From positions 27,404 to 91,403 of the forward strand of contig JAQXDK010000013.1 of assembly GCA_029251405.1 (NCBI GenBank): a stretch of DNA of 64,000 nucleotides. Direction: 5' to 3'. This DNA is from Flavobacteriales bacterium. GTDB taxonomy: Bacteria > Bacteroidota > Bacteroidia > Flavobacteriales_D > Parvicellaceae. Below the pieces are notes generated by a model. The model made no database searches, was not told where the DNA came from, and was given only the letters and a program-made list of their open reading frames with translations. How positions within the stretch are numbered: position 1 is the stretch's first letter; each line of letters begins with the position of its first letter. The translations under genes and the position numbers were made by a program. This document shows positions 29,698 through 39,399 of this stretch, one piece after another.

Positions 29698-30924
29698 ATG
29701 GACTCAAATACTTTAATAGATTTAGAAAATAATTTCGGTGCACATAATTACCATCCTTTACCTGTTGTCTTAGATAGAGGAGAGGGTGTATTTGTATGGG
29801 ATTCAGAAGGTAAAAAGTATTTTGATTTTTTATCTGCTTATTCAGCAGTAAACCAAGGACATTGTCACCCAAAAATTATTGAGGCTTTAGTAAATCAAGC
29901 TTCCAAATTAACTTTAACAAGTAGAGCATTTTTCAACAGCCAATTGGGACCTTATGAAAAGTTTATTTGCGAGCTATTTAATTATGATAAAGTATTGCCT
30001 ATGAATACAGGCGTTGAAGGTGGTGAAACTGCTAACAAACTTGCAAGAAAATGGGGATATCTTAAAAAGAATATTCCAGAAAATAAAGCAAGAATTATTT
30101 TTGCTAAAGGTAACTTTTGGGGAAGAACACTTGCTGCTATTTCTTCTTCTGATGATCCGCTATCTTATGAAGGGTTTGGACCTTACATGCCTGGATACGA
30201 TTTAATTCCTTATAATGATTTAGATGCTTTAGAAAATGAACTTAAAGATTCTAATGTTGCCGCTTTTATGGTTGAACCAATTCAAGGAGAAGCAGGAGTC
30301 GTTGTTCCAGACGAAGGTTATTTAAAAGGAGTTAGAGAGTTGTGTACTAAATATAATGTATTATTTATAGCAGATGAAGTTCAAACTGGAATTGGAAGAA
30401 CTGGTAAATTATTAGCAACTGACTATGAAAATGCCAAACCAGATATATTAATTCTAGGAAAAGCATTGTCTGGTGGAGTGTTCCCTGTATCCGCTGTATT
30501 AGCCAACAATGAAGTCATGATGTGTATTAAACCAGGTGAACATGGATCTACATTTGGTGGCAATCCATTAGCTTGTGTTGTTGCAAAGGCAGCTTTAGAT
30601 GTAATAATAGATGAAAAACTTTCAGAAAATGCTTTTGAGTTGGGTAATTATTTCAGGAGTGAACTTAATAAATTTATTGAAAAATCTGATTTAGTTAAGT
30701 TAGTTAGGGGGAAAGGATTGTTAAATGCTATTGTGATTAATGATTTAGAAACTAGTGAGACAGCATGGAATCTTTGTGTAGAAATGAAAAATAACGGATT
30801 ATTAGCAAAACCAACTCATGGGAATATTATAAGATTTGCTCCTCCACTCACCATTACCAAAGAGCAATTAAAAACATGTACTGAAATTATTACAAACACT
30901 GTAGAGAACTATAGTGCTTCTTAG
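29698..30924 (+). CDS. rocD: Ornithine aminotransferase
   Basis: 408 aa, PLP-dependent. It moves the delta-amino group of ornithine to 2-oxoglutarate, giving glutamate semialdehyde for proline or arginine routes. Family features: [15 protein letters not shown] at the start, [11 protein letters not shown], the Schiff-base Lys in [16 protein letters not shown], and [16 protein letters not shown]. Length is close to typical (about 400-410). It is convergent with dnaN and shares four bases with it at the ends (30921-30924). A single-gene transcript is likely. Confidence 0.95.
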   Translation: MDSNTLIDLENNFGAHNYHPLPVVLDRGEGVFVWDSEGKKYFDFLSAYSAVNQGHCHPKIIEALVNQASKLTLTSRAFFNSQLGPYEKFICELFNYDKVLPMNTGVEGGETANKLARKWGYLKKNIPENKARIIFAKGNFWGRTLAAISSSDDPLSYEGFGPYMPGYDLIPYNDLDALENELKDSNVAAFMVEPIQGEAGVVVPDEGYLKGVRELCTKYNVLFIADEVQTGIGRTGKLLATDYENAKPDILILGKALSGGVFPVSAVLANNEVMMCIKPGEHGSTFGGNPLACVVAKAALDVIIDEKLSENAFELGNYFRSELNKFIEKSDLVKLVRGKGLLNAIVINDLETSETAWNLCVEMKNNGLLAKPTHGNIIRFAPPLTITKEQLKTCTEIITNTVENYSAS

Positions 30925-32036
30925 GAATTTAGCATTACTGGCATAACCAGCATAAGAATATCTTCACCTTCATCACTATTATCAGGTATTAATATTCCAG
31001 CTCTATTGGGTGCACTTAGTTCAAAAATAACATTATCAGAGTCTATATTTTGTAACATCTCATTTAAAAATCTAGAATTAAATCCTATTTCCATAGACTC
31101 TCCCTCATAAGAACAAGTTAGCCTTTCGTTAGCTTCATTGGAAAAATCAACATCTTCTGCGCTTATATTTAATTCACTTCCATTTATTTTAAGTCTTACT
31201 TGATGAGTTGTTTTATTGGCAAAGATACTTACACGTTTTATAGATTGTGAAAAAGCATTTCTATCAACTGTGAGCCTATTTGGGTTCTCTTTGGGAATAA
31301 CAGCTTCATAGTTTGGATATTTTCCGTCTACAAGTCTACAAACCAATAGAATATCATTAAATGCTATACTAGCGTTGGATTCATTATATTGGATGGTCAC
31401 ATCCCCGTCATAACTTTGAAGTAATCCTTTCAATAAATTCATAGGCTTTTTAGGAACAATGAATGCTGATGGGGTAGCAGACTTTACATCGTTTCTCTTG
31501 TATCTTACTAGTTTGTGAGCATCAGTTGCAACAAAAGTTAGATGGTCTTCAGAAAGTTGAATAAAGATTCCACTCATAACAGGTCTTAAATCGTCATTTC
31601 CAGAAGCGAATATTGTCTTTTCAATAGCTCTTTGAAAAATAAAACTACTTATTGAAACAGTAGATGGAGCTTCAATTATTGGAGATTTCGGGAATTCTTC
31701 ACCATTGAAGCCACTTAATTTATACTTTCCGTAATCAGAAGAAATTTCAACACCCATCTTATCGTCGATAGAGAAGGTTAGAGGGTGATTGGGAAAAGTT
31801 TTCAAAATATCTAAAAGCATTTTTGCTGGTATAGCTACACTTCCTTCACTTTTAGCATCAATAGCTATTGTAGAAGTCATAGTAGACTCTAGATCGGAAC
31901 AAGAAATTGTTAAATTTTGATCCTTAATTTCAAATAGAAAATTATCTAATATTGGTAGAGTATTAGAACTATTTAATACACCTCCAATAGCTTGTAATTG
32001 TTTTAACAATACTTGACTAGAAACTATAAACTTCAT
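30921..32036 (-). CDS. dnaN: DNA polymerase III sliding clamp, beta subunit
   Basis: 371 aa. The clamp tethers the polymerase to DNA. The three clamp folds are visible in outline: [34 protein letters not shown], then ...[13 protein letters not shown] and [26 protein letters not shown] at the end. It is not next to dnaA here; instead it follows the gldF-gldG-DUF4340 genes, a gene order known in other Flavobacteria. A gap of 89 bases to the DUF4340 gene suggests its own promoter, but I found no clear TAnnTTTG. Confidence 0.96.
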   Translation of the reverse strand: MKFIVSSQVLLKQLQAIGGVLNSSNTLPILDNFLFEIKDQNLTISCSDLESTMTSTIAIDAKSEGSVAIPAKMLLDILKTFPNHPLTFSIDDKMGVEISSDYGKYKLSGFNGEEFPKSPIIEAPSTVSISSFIFQRAIEKTIFASGNDDLRPVMSGIFIQLSEDHLTFVATDAHKLVRYKRNDVKSATPSAFIVPKKPMNLLKGLLQSYDGDVTIQYNESNASIAFNDILLVCRLVDGKYPNYEAVIPKENPNRLTVDRNAFSQSIKRVSIFANKTTHQVRLKINGSELNISAEDVDFSNEANERLTCSYEGESMEIGFNSRFLNEMLQNIDSDNVIFELSAPNRAGILIPDNSDEGEDILMLVMPVMLNS

Positions 32037-32125
32037 ATATATTCAAATTAGATCATAAATATCTGAATTGTATTAATAATAAACTATTAGAATTAATCTT
32101 ATTTATTAACACCTAATTAATAATA

Positions 32126-33118
32126 TCATCTTGTAAAGAATGACAATGGTTTAAAGAGAATTTCCCAATTAAAATATTGTGCTCTTAGTAATTCATTATT
32201 ATTATTGACTCTAATATATCCATATTCAGCATCCCAACCATTGGGAGCATTTTCATCTTTTATTCTCCAAAAATCAACGTACGTAGATTGATTATCAACA
32301 TCTAACAAATTAAAAGATATAAATGGATCAGAATTAAATATTGAATCCATTATATTTTGATTTTCAAACATAATTTTATTGTAGGAAATATTGTTGAAAT
32401 GTGTTAAATAATGCTTAACCTGAGAAGAATCATATTTTTTAATTTTTTCATTTTTAAAGTTTAAAAGAACAACATTGTTATTAGAATTTGAAATTGTAAA
32501 AGTTTCTTTACGATTTTGATAAAAATTAGTTGTTATTTTTTGAACACTTTTTGGGTTTTTATAAGAGAATATTCTAGGTGATCTCCACGCTTTCCAGTCT
32601 GTGAAAAATCTTACATCTAAAGTCCCATACATTCCTGGCTTATAGGTAATGTAGGGTTTTTCACCTTTTTCATCGTCTAGCTCTAAAAGCATGTAAGTCC
32701 CGGTGTGGTCTTGAGTTGGAGAACCGATATACCAAGATTTGTAAGGCAAATTTCTATCTAAAAATATGTCAACTTTTTTATGTCTTACTGAAAGTCTGTT
32801 AATTACAGTATTAAATGCCGATTTAGGGACGTCTTGTTTCACTCTAATTCTATAAAAAGTTTCCATTAATAAATCCACGCTAGGTTGACTTGCTTTAAAA
32901 TCAGATCCTGCTATCATCCAAGTTCTGGAACTATTATCCCTAGTAATTAATATCTCGTCTCCCTCTGTATTAGATATTCTGAATTTAGAAATACTAGCAG
33001 TATCTTTAATTGCAAAATTTTTAAATATTTCAGTGTTTTTAGGATTTTCACATTGAAGACAAATGCTAACAGAAATAAATAAAATTAGAATACAGAAATA
33101 GGTGTTTTTATTTAACAT
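32126..33118 (-). CDS. DUF4340-domain exported protein next to gldFG
   Basis: About 330 aa from the ATG at 33118 (a start at 33154 adds 12 residues, MVYSINILEKIN, and is possible). Signal-like N-terminus with a Cys that may be a lipoprotein anchor (LQCENPKN), but the lipobox is not perfect. The DUF4340 pattern is seen in IGSPTQDHTGTYMLLEL and the flanking W-rich segments (KSWYIG, WMIAGSD). It overlaps the end of gldG by 11 bases, so it is part of the same operon (gldF-gldG-this gene). DUF4340 proteins are found near ABC transporters of this class; by inference it is a periplasmic part of the GldFG complex. Confidence 0.75.
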   Translation of the reverse strand: MLNKNTYFCILILFISVSICLQCENPKNTEIFKNFAIKDTASISKFRISNTEGDEILITRDNSSRTWMIAGSDFKASQPSVDLLMETFYRIRVKQDVPKSAFNTVINRLSVRHKKVDIFLDRNLPYKSWYIGSPTQDHTGTYMLLELDDEKGEKPYITYKPGMYGTLDVRFFTDWKAWRSPRIFSYKNPKSVQKITTNFYQNRKETFTISNSNNNVVLLNFKNEKIKKYDSSQVKHYLTHFNNISYNKIMFENQNIMDSIFNSDPFISFNLLDVDNQSTYVDFWRIKDENAPNGWDAEYGYIRVNNNNELLRAQYFNWEILFKPLSFFTR

Positions 33119-35027
33119 ATTTATTTTTTCTAAAATATTGATTGAGTAGACCAAATACTATTATGAAAAGCAGGGGAAGAAGTATGTTTATTACTTGCCA
33201 GGTCTGTTTTTCATTAAATATTTCTTTTTTCAATAATCTTGGCATATTCATTTTAGATCTAAGTGGAATTAATTCGCTTTGTCCTAATAATTCATCTACT
33301 AAATTTTGGAAAAACATACTGTTTCCATATCTAGGAAAAAATTCAGGTGTCCCATAATCTGCACTTTCAAATGATAATAAAACAGGTTTAATTTGATCAC
33401 TAATTTTAAGAAAATCATTTCTTATTAAATCACCATCTCCAATAAAAATCATTTTAGTTGGTACACTTGTTTCTTTAAATTTAACCAACGGATTACCAAT
33501 AAATTTTTGAAATTCTTTACTTACAGCTCTATTTTGATAATTAGATTTGAAAACACCTTCAAAAAGCCATCCACATACTGGAGGTTTTGCTTCATTTTCG
33601 AAATTTTTAGGGTTGTAATTATAAAGATTTTGATAATTCACTGATGTTTGTCTCAATATTTTGTAATCTAATGAGGACTTTAGAAGTGCCGTCTTTAAAG
33701 TAGCATTATCACCTACAGTATCTATGGAACAAACGTATCTTGTTTTTACCGGACCTACATTTCTAAGGTATTTTGAAGGCTCGTCTAAATATAATAGTGG
33801 ATAGAAATACCAATTAGGTATTCTTCCAAGACCATCTTCTCTAATTTTTGGAGAACATCTACTGTCATTTATCATGTTTACGTTAAATCTAGCTCCATAT
33901 TTAAAAAGAAATTGTTGTAATCCGTGATCAACTGCACTAGCATAAGTTATGTTGGTATCTTGGAGAATTGCTTCATTTACATCAAGCATATCTACTAACC
34001 ATATGATAGTACCACCATTCATTATATATTGATCAATTATAAAAAGTTCTTTTTCTGAAAATTTAGATCTTGGCTTTGCAACTATTAGCAAATCTGTTTT
34101 TTCAAGAACATTAAGATCTTCACTTACTTTGGAGGGATCTTCAAGAAAATTAGAAATGATTTTGTTTTGGAGATATTTTTTAATGTATCTCTTTGTATTT
34201 TTATTGGGGTTATTAAGTTCATCAAAAATGGGGAACCCTCTTTTTCTTATAAAGATACTGTCAATAGAATTAGTTATTAAAGAATCGTATTTAGAATTTG
34301 ATAAGTCAATTGATTCATTGTAAAATTTTGTTTTCAATTGCTTAATTCTAAGAGTATCAACATCGTAATATTTAATAAGTTGGTCTCTAATAATCCATGC
34401 ATCAGCGTTGTCTATTTCTCCATGTCCTCTAAGAAATTTAATTTTTTTAGAATTGGGTTTTATAAGATTGTTTAGACCTAGAATAATATTGTATTCCAAT
34501 TGATCGTTAAATTGGTTTATTATTGCTTGTGATATGGGAAACTTTCCTTTTTGGAGCAATTGTACGGGGGTAAACTGATCTCCCATTCTGAGGATTATTC
34601 CACTCCAAATTCTAACAACTTCTTGTTTACTATCTCTAGATATTAAAATGTCTGTAAAGTCTATACCGTCTTTAAAAACTTGGTTTTTAAATTCTTTTGC
34701 TAACTCTGGATCTTCATCTAAATCAATATAATTTATTTGGAAATTTTCACCACCATAGGCTTTAAACTCGTCTAATTTCTCATTAAGTGATTTTTTTAAT
34801 CTTTCAATTTCAGCTGGATAATCGCCAACTAAATAGACATCAGCAGTTATTATTTCAGAAAGATTTGATAAAGTTTCTTTAGAATTTTCAGATAAAGAAT
34901 GGATTTTATCTTTGGATAAATCAAATCTGAAAAATGCAGTACTTGAAAATATATTAACCAAAAATATTAAAAGGATAACCAATATTAAATTTAACAAACT
35001 ACTGTATCGATTGTAAAAGGACATCAT
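33108..35027 (-). CDS. gldG: Gliding motility ABC transporter auxiliary component GldG
   Basis: 639 aa. GldG pairs with GldF and the ATPase GldA; known from Flavobacterium gliding. Membrane helix at about 12-31 and a final one at about 612-633; between them a large periplasmic domain. The N-terminal FFRFDLSKDKIHSLSENSKETLSNL segment and the ILGLNNLIKPNSKKIKFLRGHGE region are typical. The start (ATG at 35027, or the next ATG at 35024) shares one base with the gldF stop (TAATG). The ATPase gldA is not in the window. Note that T9SS components such as gldKLMN are elsewhere. Confidence 0.92.
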   Translation of the reverse strand: MMSFYNRYSSLLNLILVILLIFLVNIFSSTAFFRFDLSKDKIHSLSENSKETLSNLSEIITADVYLVGDYPAEIERLKKSLNEKLDEFKAYGGENFQINYIDLDEDPELAKEFKNQVFKDGIDFTDILISRDSKQEVVRIWSGIILRMGDQFTPVQLLQKGKFPISQAIINQFNDQLEYNIILGLNNLIKPNSKKIKFLRGHGEIDNADAWIIRDQLIKYYDVDTLRIKQLKTKFYNESIDLSNSKYDSLITNSIDSIFIRKRGFPIFDELNNPNKNTKRYIKKYLQNKIISNFLEDPSKVSEDLNVLEKTDLLIVAKPRSKFSEKELFIIDQYIMNGGTIIWLVDMLDVNEAILQDTNITYASAVDHGLQQFLFKYGARFNVNMINDSRCSPKIREDGLGRIPNWYFYPLLYLDEPSKYLRNVGPVKTRYVCSIDTVGDNATLKTALLKSSLDYKILRQTSVNYQNLYNYNPKNFENEAKPPVCGWLFEGVFKSNYQNRAVSKEFQKFIGNPLVKFKETSVPTKMIFIGDGDLIRNDFLKISDQIKPVLLSFESADYGTPEFFPRYGNSMFFQNLVDELLGQSELIPLRSKMNMPRLLKKEIFNEKQTWQVINILLPLLFIIVFGLLNQYFRKNKYVK

Positions 35028-35749
35028 TAGTTAGGTTTTAATACAGTTTTTGTAAGGAACAAAGCCAAAAATATTAAAGAAATAAAATAAATAAGGTCTC
35101 TTGAATCAATAATTCCTCTGTGTAAAGCATTGAAATGATCTAACATACTGAGTTTTATTAAATAATAGTCTAATGGATTTCCAACAAAAACAGCAATATA
35201 TGAGATACCTAAATAAATAAAGAAATTAAAAAAAAGGCCTAGTAAAAAAGCTATTACTTGATTTTTCGAAAGACTGGATGCAAAAACACCAATAGCTACA
35301 AAAGTTATACTTAATAAGATGAGACCTAAATAACCTCCAACAGTGGTAGGATGGTCTATGTTACCTACTATTTCTCCCATTTGATAAACACTTATGTAGT
35401 AAATCAAAGTAGGTAATATGGTAATTATAGCTAAAAAACTTGCGGCTAAAAATTTTGAAAAAATAATTTGAAAAATAGAAATCGGTTGGGTCATTAAAAT
35501 TTCTAAAGTGCCAGTTTTTTTTTCTTCAGCAAAACATCTCATTGTAAAAGCGGGAAAAAGAAACATCAAAATTCCAGGTGCTTGACTGAAAAAAGTTTGT
35601 AAACTGGATTCACCCATATCAATAATGTTATTACTACCTGGGAAAATCCAAACAAAAAAACCAGAACTTATTAAAAATACTGCCATTGCAGTGTAGCCAA
35701 TAATAGAACCTAGGTACGATCTTATTTCTTTTAAAAATAATGCTTTCAT
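35027..35749 (-). CDS. gldF: Gliding motility ABC transporter permease GldF
   Basis: 240 aa with about six membrane helices, ABC-2 permease type. FAEEKKTGTLEILMTQPIS is the recognisable conserved segment, and GYTAMAVFLISSGFFVWIFPG and NIIDMGESSL mark the N-terminal part of GldF. With GldA and GldG it forms a transporter required for gliding in Flavobacterium johnsoniae; the substrate is unknown. It is the first gene of the gldF-gldG-DUF4340 operon. A TATATTCG motif (35784-35791, minus) lies 35 bases upstream of the ATG. Confidence 0.93.
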   Translation of the reverse strand: MKALFLKEIRSYLGSIIGYTAMAVFLISSGFFVWIFPGSNNIIDMGESSLQTFFSQAPGILMFLFPAFTMRCFAEEKKTGTLEILMTQPISIFQIIFSKFLAASFLAIITILPTLIYYISVYQMGEIVGNIDHPTTVGGYLGLILLSITFVAIGVFASSLSKNQVIAFLLGLFFNFFIYLGISYIAVFVGNPLDYYLIKLSMLDHFNALHRGIIDSRDLIYFISLIFLALFLTKTVLKPN

Positions 35750-35783
35750 AATCGAAAAAACATAAGATTTTAAATTTAGATTT

Positions 35784-35791
35784 CGAATATA
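35784..35791 (-). promoter_or_regulatory. Possible -7 element of gldF (TAnnTTCG variant)
   Basis: On the minus strand reads TATATTCG, seven of eight matches to TAnnTTTG, 35 bases before the gldF ATG. Confidence 0.25.
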
Positions 35792-35860
35792 ATTCTATTA
35801 ATATTAGAAAATAATATTTTTAATTAAAAAGAATTAACAAAACCTATTGAGAAACTTCAA

Positions 35861-35868
35861 TATATTTG
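35861..35868 (+). promoter_or_regulatory. Putative -7 promoter element of glycosyltransferase gene
   Basis: Exact TATATTTG, four bases before the ATG at 35873. Transcription would begin at or just after the start codon, giving a leaderless message. Could be chance. Confidence 0.35.
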
Positions 35869-35872
35869 TTAA

Positions 35873-36829
35873 ATGAAAGTAGATTTATCTATTGTAGTAC
35901 CCCTATATAATGAATCAGAATCTTTGGAAGAACTAAGTTCGTGGATTGCTAAAGTTCTTGATAAATCTAGTCTTAATTATGAAATTATTTTTATTGATGA
36001 TGGGAGCAATGATAATTCTTGGGAGATCATAAAAACGTTACAACTTGATAACGCTAAAATTAAAGGTGTCTCTTTTAGGAGAAATTATGGAAAGTCAGCT
36101 GCTTTGAATGTTGGGTTCAGTATAGCTATTGGAGATGTTGTGGTAACCATGGATGCTGATTTACAAGATTCTCCAGATGAGTTACCAGAACTTTACAAAA
36201 TGATAAAAAATGACGGTTTTGACATTGTCTCTGGGTGGAAGAAAAATAGAAAAGATCCTCTTTCTAAAACAATACCGACAAAACTTTACAATAGTGTAAC
36301 TAGATGGGTTTCTGGAATTAAACTGCACGACATGAATTGTGGACTGAAAGCCTATAAAAATGAAGTGGTTAAAAATATTGAGGTATATGGTGAAATGCAT
36401 CGTTATATTCCTTTAATTGCCAAATGGGCAGGCTTTCAAAATATAACTGAAAAGGTAGTACAGCATCAAGCTAGAAAATTTGGAGTAACTAAGTTTGGAT
36501 TAGAAAGATTTGTATTTGGATTTTTAGATTTATTTAGCATCACTTTTATTGGTAAATATGGTAAAAGACCAATGCATCTATTCGGCACCCTAGGAACTTT
36601 AGTATTTGTAATTGGTTTTATGTTTCTTTTTTACATTGGAATTGACAAAGTTTTCTTTAATAAAGGAGCAAAGTTAATTGCCAATAGAACAGAGTTTTAT
36701 ATTGCATTAACTTCTATTATTATTGGTGTTCAATTCTTTTTAGCTGGATTTATTGGTGAAATGCTTTCAAGAACTTCTCCAAACAGGAATTCATATCATA
36801 TTAAGGAAAAATTAAATATAAATGAGTAA
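35873..36829 (+). CDS. Membrane-anchored glycosyltransferase family 2 (polyprenyl-phosphate type)
   Basis: 318 aa. GT-A fold: SIVVPLYNESESLEEL, FIDDGSNDNSW, MDADLQD (DxD metal site) and the RNYGKSAALN region. Two membrane helices at the C-terminus (about 231-252 and 271-299). This layout is that of polyprenyl-phosphate glycosyltransferases such as GtrB or the dolichyl-phosphate mannose synthase type; donor and acceptor cannot be told. It overlaps the next glycosyltransferase by eight bases. No other polysaccharide genes flank this pair. Confidence 0.85.
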   Translation: MKVDLSIVVPLYNESESLEELSSWIAKVLDKSSLNYEIIFIDDGSNDNSWEIIKTLQLDNAKIKGVSFRRNYGKSAALNVGFSIAIGDVVVTMDADLQDSPDELPELYKMIKNDGFDIVSGWKKNRKDPLSKTIPTKLYNSVTRWVSGIKLHDMNCGLKAYKNEVVKNIEVYGEMHRYIPLIAKWAGFQNITEKVVQHQARKFGVTKFGLERFVFGFLDLFSITFIGKYGKRPMHLFGTLGTLVFVIGFMFLFYIGIDKVFFNKGAKLIANRTEFYIALTSIIIGVQFFLAGFIGEMLSRTSPNRNSYHIKEKLNINE

Positions 36830-37940
36830 AATCATTATTGTTGGTCCTGCTTCTCCTTTGAGAGGAGGGATATCGGATTTTAATGAAGCTCTAGCAAAAT
36901 CATTAATTGAAAAGGGTAACGATGTTGAAATTGTTTCATTTTCTTTGCAGTATCCCAAAATTCTTTTTCCTGGAAAAACTCAAAAAAGAGTCCATATTGA
37001 CAGTACTATTTCTTATAAAATTTCATCTACAATAAATTCAATTAATCCACTTAGTTGGATAAAGTCAGCTAATTATATAAAATCATTTCAACCAGATATA
37101 GTATTTATAAGATTTTGGATGCCATTTTTTGCCCCTTGCTTAGGTGTTATAGCTTCAATACTTAGAAAGAATAAGTTAAAGGTTTTTGGAATTGTTGATA
37201 ATGCAATTGCTCACGAGAAAAGACTTTTAGATAATCAGTTAGTAAATTTTTTTCTTAAAAAATGTAAATCACATGTAACCTTAAGTCAAAAAGTTAAAGA
37301 AGACATATTATCGATCAATTCTAAAGCAATAGTAAAAGCATTATTTCATCCAATATACAATACTTATAAACCGTTAGTTGATAGAAAAAAAGCATTAGAA
37401 GTCCTGAATATGGAAGATGGAAAATATGTTCTTTTCTTTGGTTTGGTTAGAAAATACAAAGGTTTAGACTTAATTATCAACGCCATGGCTGATGAAAACA
37501 TCCAAAAGAAAGATATAAAATTAATTGTGGCTGGAGAGTTTTATGAAACAGAAGAAAAATATCAAAAGATAATTAAGGAGCTGAATTTAAAAAACATTAT
37601 TATTCACAATGAATTTATTGGTGATGATAAAGTTCCATATTTTTTCTCAGTTAGTAATTTAGTAGTGCTTCCTTATAAATCAGCCACTCAAAGTGGAGTT
37701 TCGCAATTAGCCATGCATTACAATAAACCTATGTTAGCGACTAATGTTGGGGGATTATCAGAATGCATTACGCATGAAAAAGACGGTTACATCGCTTCTG
37801 CTGATTACAGACAATTAAGTAGGTATATTATTGAATACTTTTCAAATGATAAAAATGAAGATGAAATGAGTAAGGCACTTTCCTTAAAAAAGAAAGACTA
37901 TTCTTGGAACAGTTTCACTAATGAAATTCTTAAATTATAA
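36822..37940 (+). CDS. Glycosyltransferase family 4 (group 1)
   Basis: 372 aa, GT-B fold. N-terminal GPASPLRGGISDFNEALAKSL is typical of family 4, and the C-terminal half has VVLPYKSATQSGVSQLAMHYNKPMLATNVGGLSE, the nucleotide-sugar binding and catalytic EX7E-like region. The substrate is unknown. The start overlaps the family 2 gene by eight bases. A strong hairpin (37941-37964) begins at its stop codon, ending this two-gene unit. Confidence 0.87.
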   Translation: MSKIIIVGPASPLRGGISDFNEALAKSLIEKGNDVEIVSFSLQYPKILFPGKTQKRVHIDSTISYKISSTINSINPLSWIKSANYIKSFQPDIVFIRFWMPFFAPCLGVIASILRKNKLKVFGIVDNAIAHEKRLLDNQLVNFFLKKCKSHVTLSQKVKEDILSINSKAIVKALFHPIYNTYKPLVDRKKALEVLNMEDGKYVLFFGLVRKYKGLDLIINAMADENIQKKDIKLIVAGEFYETEEKYQKIIKELNLKNIIIHNEFIGDDKVPYFFSVSNLVVLPYKSATQSGVSQLAMHYNKPMLATNVGGLSECITHEKDGYIASADYRQLSRYIIEYFSNDKNEDEMSKALSLKKKDYSWNSFTNEILKL

Positions 37941-37964
37941 AAAAAGGAGCCTGCGCTCCTTTTT
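37941..37964. terminator. Bidirectional intrinsic terminator
   Basis: A perfect 10-bp stem (AAAAAGGAGC / GCTCCTTTTT) with a CTGC loop. Since both ends are A or T runs, it works on both strands: it ends the glycosyltransferase pair on the plus strand and ssb (stop at 37983) on the minus strand. It is the clearest terminator in the window. Confidence 0.85.
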
Positions 37965-37982
37965 AGATTTTAGTGTTACAAA

Positions 37983-38315
37983 TTAATTATTCAGCAATAA
38001 TAAGTCATTACTAATAATTTCAAAAACATATTTTTTAACTCCATTGTCATCTTCGTAATTTCTATAGTTTAAAGAACCTTCAACATATATTTCTTGTCCT
38101 TTTACAATATGTTTTTCAGCTATTTCTGCTTTTTTCCCCCAAAATAGCACAGGATGCCACTGTGTATCTTTAATTTTTTCACCGTCTTTATTGGTGTAAG
38201 TGTTATTGGTCGCTATAGATAATTTAACAAATTTTTTACCATTCTTTGTTAGTTCTAACTCAGGGTCATTTCCCACGTTACCAATTAATTGTACTTTATT
38301 TCTCATGTTTTTCAT
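37983..38315 (-). CDS. ssb: Single-stranded DNA-binding protein, short form without acidic tail
   Basis: 110 aa from the ATG at 38315 (MKNMRNKVQ); an alternative ATG is three codons later. Single OB fold: KVQLIGNVGNDPEL, KLSIATNN, DTQWHPVLFWGKKAE and KGQEIYVEGSLNYRNYEDDNG. SSB protects single-stranded DNA and recruits repair and replication enzymes via an acidic C-terminus ending in DDDIPF-like. Here the protein ends ISNDLLLLNN right after the OB fold, so that tail is missing. It may therefore be a secondary SSB, with a full-length one elsewhere. It faces the bidirectional terminator. No promoter motif was recognised. Confidence 0.85.
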   Translation of the reverse strand: MKNMRNKVQLIGNVGNDPELELTKNGKKFVKLSIATNNTYTNKDGEKIKDTQWHPVLFWGKKAEIAEKHIVKGQEIYVEGSLNYRNYEDDNGVKKYVFEIISNDLLLLNN

Positions 38316-38468
38316 ATGTGTTGATTTTAGTTTAACAAATGTTGTCGTTGATTCGACGATGCAAATTAAAATCAAGAAAAAAATAAGAATCGTATTTTAA
38401 ATACTTAATATTCGTTTATATATGTTTATAAGTGTTTTAAAATAACTATTAAGTTGTAAAACATATAG

Positions 38469-39329
38469 TTATACCTTTTTCTTTTTCCATCTTTTATGAG
38501 TCCATAACCAGAATGGAGGAGCATTATTTATATCTAATTCTAATAATTTAGCAAAATTAGAAATTATATTACCATAAATTTCTTTATTGGGACTATCGGT
38601 TATTAATTTATATTCCACTTCATAACAACCTCTTTTCATTTTATTAATACTTACGTATATAACAGGCCAGTTAAAATCCTTAGCATATTTCTCTGCACCA
38701 TATAAAAATGCACTTTCCTGATTGAGGAAATTTATCCAGAGTGCTTTTTTGGCATTAGAAGGGCTTTGGTCTGATCCAAAAATAATTGCTCTAGGACGAT
38801 CACTAACATTAGTAAAATACTCTTTTGTAGTTTTCATTGGAATCATTTTAAGACCAAATTTTTCTCTAGACTTCCTCATTTTATTATCAAAGAACTTATT
38901 TGATAAAGGTTTATATATTGCATAAATATCATGCTTAAAAACTAAAGGCATTCTTTGAGCTGTCAGTTCCCAATTATTATAATGTCCTCCTATTAATATT
39001 ACATTTTGCCCATTATCCGCATATTTATCGACTAACTCCTGATTTTTTATTCTAATTTTTTTCTCTGATTGGTCTTTTGAAATAGTAAAACCTTTGAAAC
39101 TTTCTACCAGTAAATCACAGAAATGCTTGTAAAAATTTTGTTCTACAATTAATAATTCTTCTGAAGATTTTTCCGGAAAAGATTTCTTTAAATTCTCTCT
39201 AACTATTTTTCGTCTGTATTTTAGAAGTTTGTATAAAATAGGATAGAAGAAACTAGAAATTAGATAAAGTAACTTATTAGGTAAATAAGAAATGGGTAAA
39301 ATAAAAACGTAGTAAAAAATATTATTCAT
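38469..39329 (-). CDS. Lipid A biosynthesis (LpxL-like) lauroyl/myristoyl acyltransferase
   Basis: 286 aa from the ATG at 39329 (a TTG one codon upstream is not needed). N-terminal membrane anchor (residues 1-24). The acyltransferase motif H-x4-E is seen as GGHYNNWE at about residue 115, with RAIIFGSDQSP and the VIYVSINKMKRGCYEVEYKLI segment. The family adds secondary acyl chains to lipid A. lpxB lies 24 kb away in this window and no other lpx gene is adjacent. It is alone on its strand between ssb (upstream by 150 bases) and pabA. Confidence 0.88.
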   Translation of the reverse strand: MNNIFYYVFILPISYLPNKLLYLISSFFYPILYKLLKYRRKIVRENLKKSFPEKSSEELLIVEQNFYKHFCDLLVESFKGFTISKDQSEKKIRIKNQELVDKYADNGQNVILIGGHYNNWELTAQRMPLVFKHDIYAIYKPLSNKFFDNKMRKSREKFGLKMIPMKTTKEYFTNVSDRPRAIIFGSDQSPSNAKKALWINFLNQESAFLYGAEKYAKDFNWPVIYVSINKMKRGCYEVEYKLITDSPNKEIYGNIISNFAKLLELDINNAPPFWLWTHKRWKKKKV

Positions 39330-39399
39330 CAATCTTTATATGGTTATTTTTATGTGTTAACTATATTTAGTTTTAATTATTACCAACAGTTAGTAAATA

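Noticed and set aside
30921..32036. Replication origin beside dnaN
   Set aside because: No dnaA, no cluster of DnaA boxes and no long AT-rich gap near dnaN; the gene order is the gld-dnaN one of Flavobacteria.
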